From Alphaproteobacteria bacterium (GTDB taxonomy: Bacteria > Pseudomonadota > Alphaproteobacteria > GCA-2746255), in contig JAGWAR010000005.1 in NCBI GenBank assembly GCA_021296325.1, positions 1-64,000 of the forward strand: a stretch of 64,000 nucleotides of DNA, given 5' to 3'. Position 1 is the first letter of the stretch, and every line of letters starts with the position of its first letter. The notes beneath the pieces are model-generated. The model did no database searches. It saw nothing but the letters and a program-made list of their open reading frames with translations, and was not told the DNA's origin. The position numbers were made by a program, and so were the translations under genes. Below, piece after piece: positions 63,576 through 64,000 of this stretch.

Positions 63576-64000
63576 ATGGCCACGCCCGACATGAACGATC
63601 TGAAGCGGCGTATGGAAGGCGCGTTATCAGCGCTGCACAAGGAATTCGGCGGTCTGCGCACGGGCCGCGCGTCGGCCAGCCTGCTGGAACCCCTTGTCGT
63701 CGAGGCTTATGGCAACCCGATGCCGATCACCCAGCTTGGGACGATCAACGTGCCCGAGCCGCGCATGCTTTCGGTTCAGGTCTGGGACAAGGCGAACGTA
63801 AAGGCGGTCGAGAAGGCGGTGCGTGACTCCGGCCTTGGCCTCAACCCGGTCGTCGAGGGCCAGGTGCTGCGGATTCCTATTCCGCAACTCACCGAGGAAC
63901 GGCGCAACGAACTGACGAAGGTTGCTGCGAAATACGCCGAACAGGCCAAGGTCGCGGTCCGCAACGTTCGAAGGGACGGCATGGACCTTTTGAAGCACAT
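63576..64000 (+). CDS. frr: Ribosome recycling factor (3' end outside window)
   Basis: ATG at 63576; translation [72 protein letters not shown]; open to window end. Confidence 0.96.
   Translation, partial: MATPDMNDLKRRMEGALSALHKEFGGLRTGRASASLLEPLVVEAYGNPMPITQLGTINVPEPRMLSVQVWDKANVKAVEKAVRDSGLGLNPVVEGQVLRIPIPQLTEERRNELTKVAAKYAEQAKVAVRNVRRDGMDLLKH

Overview
This is a 64 kb chromosomal window from a GC-rich alphaproteobacterium, probably Rhodospirillales-like judging from gene content and order. It is mostly housekeeping DNA. Recognisable blocks: an RND efflux C-terminal fragment; a TupA-like oxyanion-binding protein, porin and HTH/PBP regulator cluster; a HicB-like protein, a Sel1-repeat protein, and a TetR-fold protein beside an ABC1 kinase; hpnB; fumC; a frataxin-like protein; an Atm1-type ABC exporter; a DEAD-box helicase; parE; glnA-glnB; nnr; tig-clpP-clpX-lon-hup; a complete 14-gene nuoA-N operon; birA-coaX-rnj-mce-DUF1467-tag-proS-lolC-lolD-dnaE; and rpsB-tsf-pyrH-frr. 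There are four tRNAs: His, Leu, Val and Asp. I saw no rRNA, CRISPR array, prophage or transposon. The most notable signal is that two normally essential genes, coaX and dnaE, each carry one in-frame stop codon (TAA at 49762, TAG at 57524) with intact homologous sequence on both sides. The simplest changes are both consistent with G:C>T:A transversion, which suggests oxidative-damage sequencing/assembly artefacts, a mutator background, or less likely readthrough. Secondary signals are candidate structured intergenic RNAs (18.72-18.93 kb, 53.22-53.38 kb, and leaders of nuoA and rpsB), a sigma54-like promoter upstream of glnB, a heat-shock-like promoter upstream of lon, and an oxyanion-uptake cluster with no permease/ATPase in the window. 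I found no clearly new multi-gene system.
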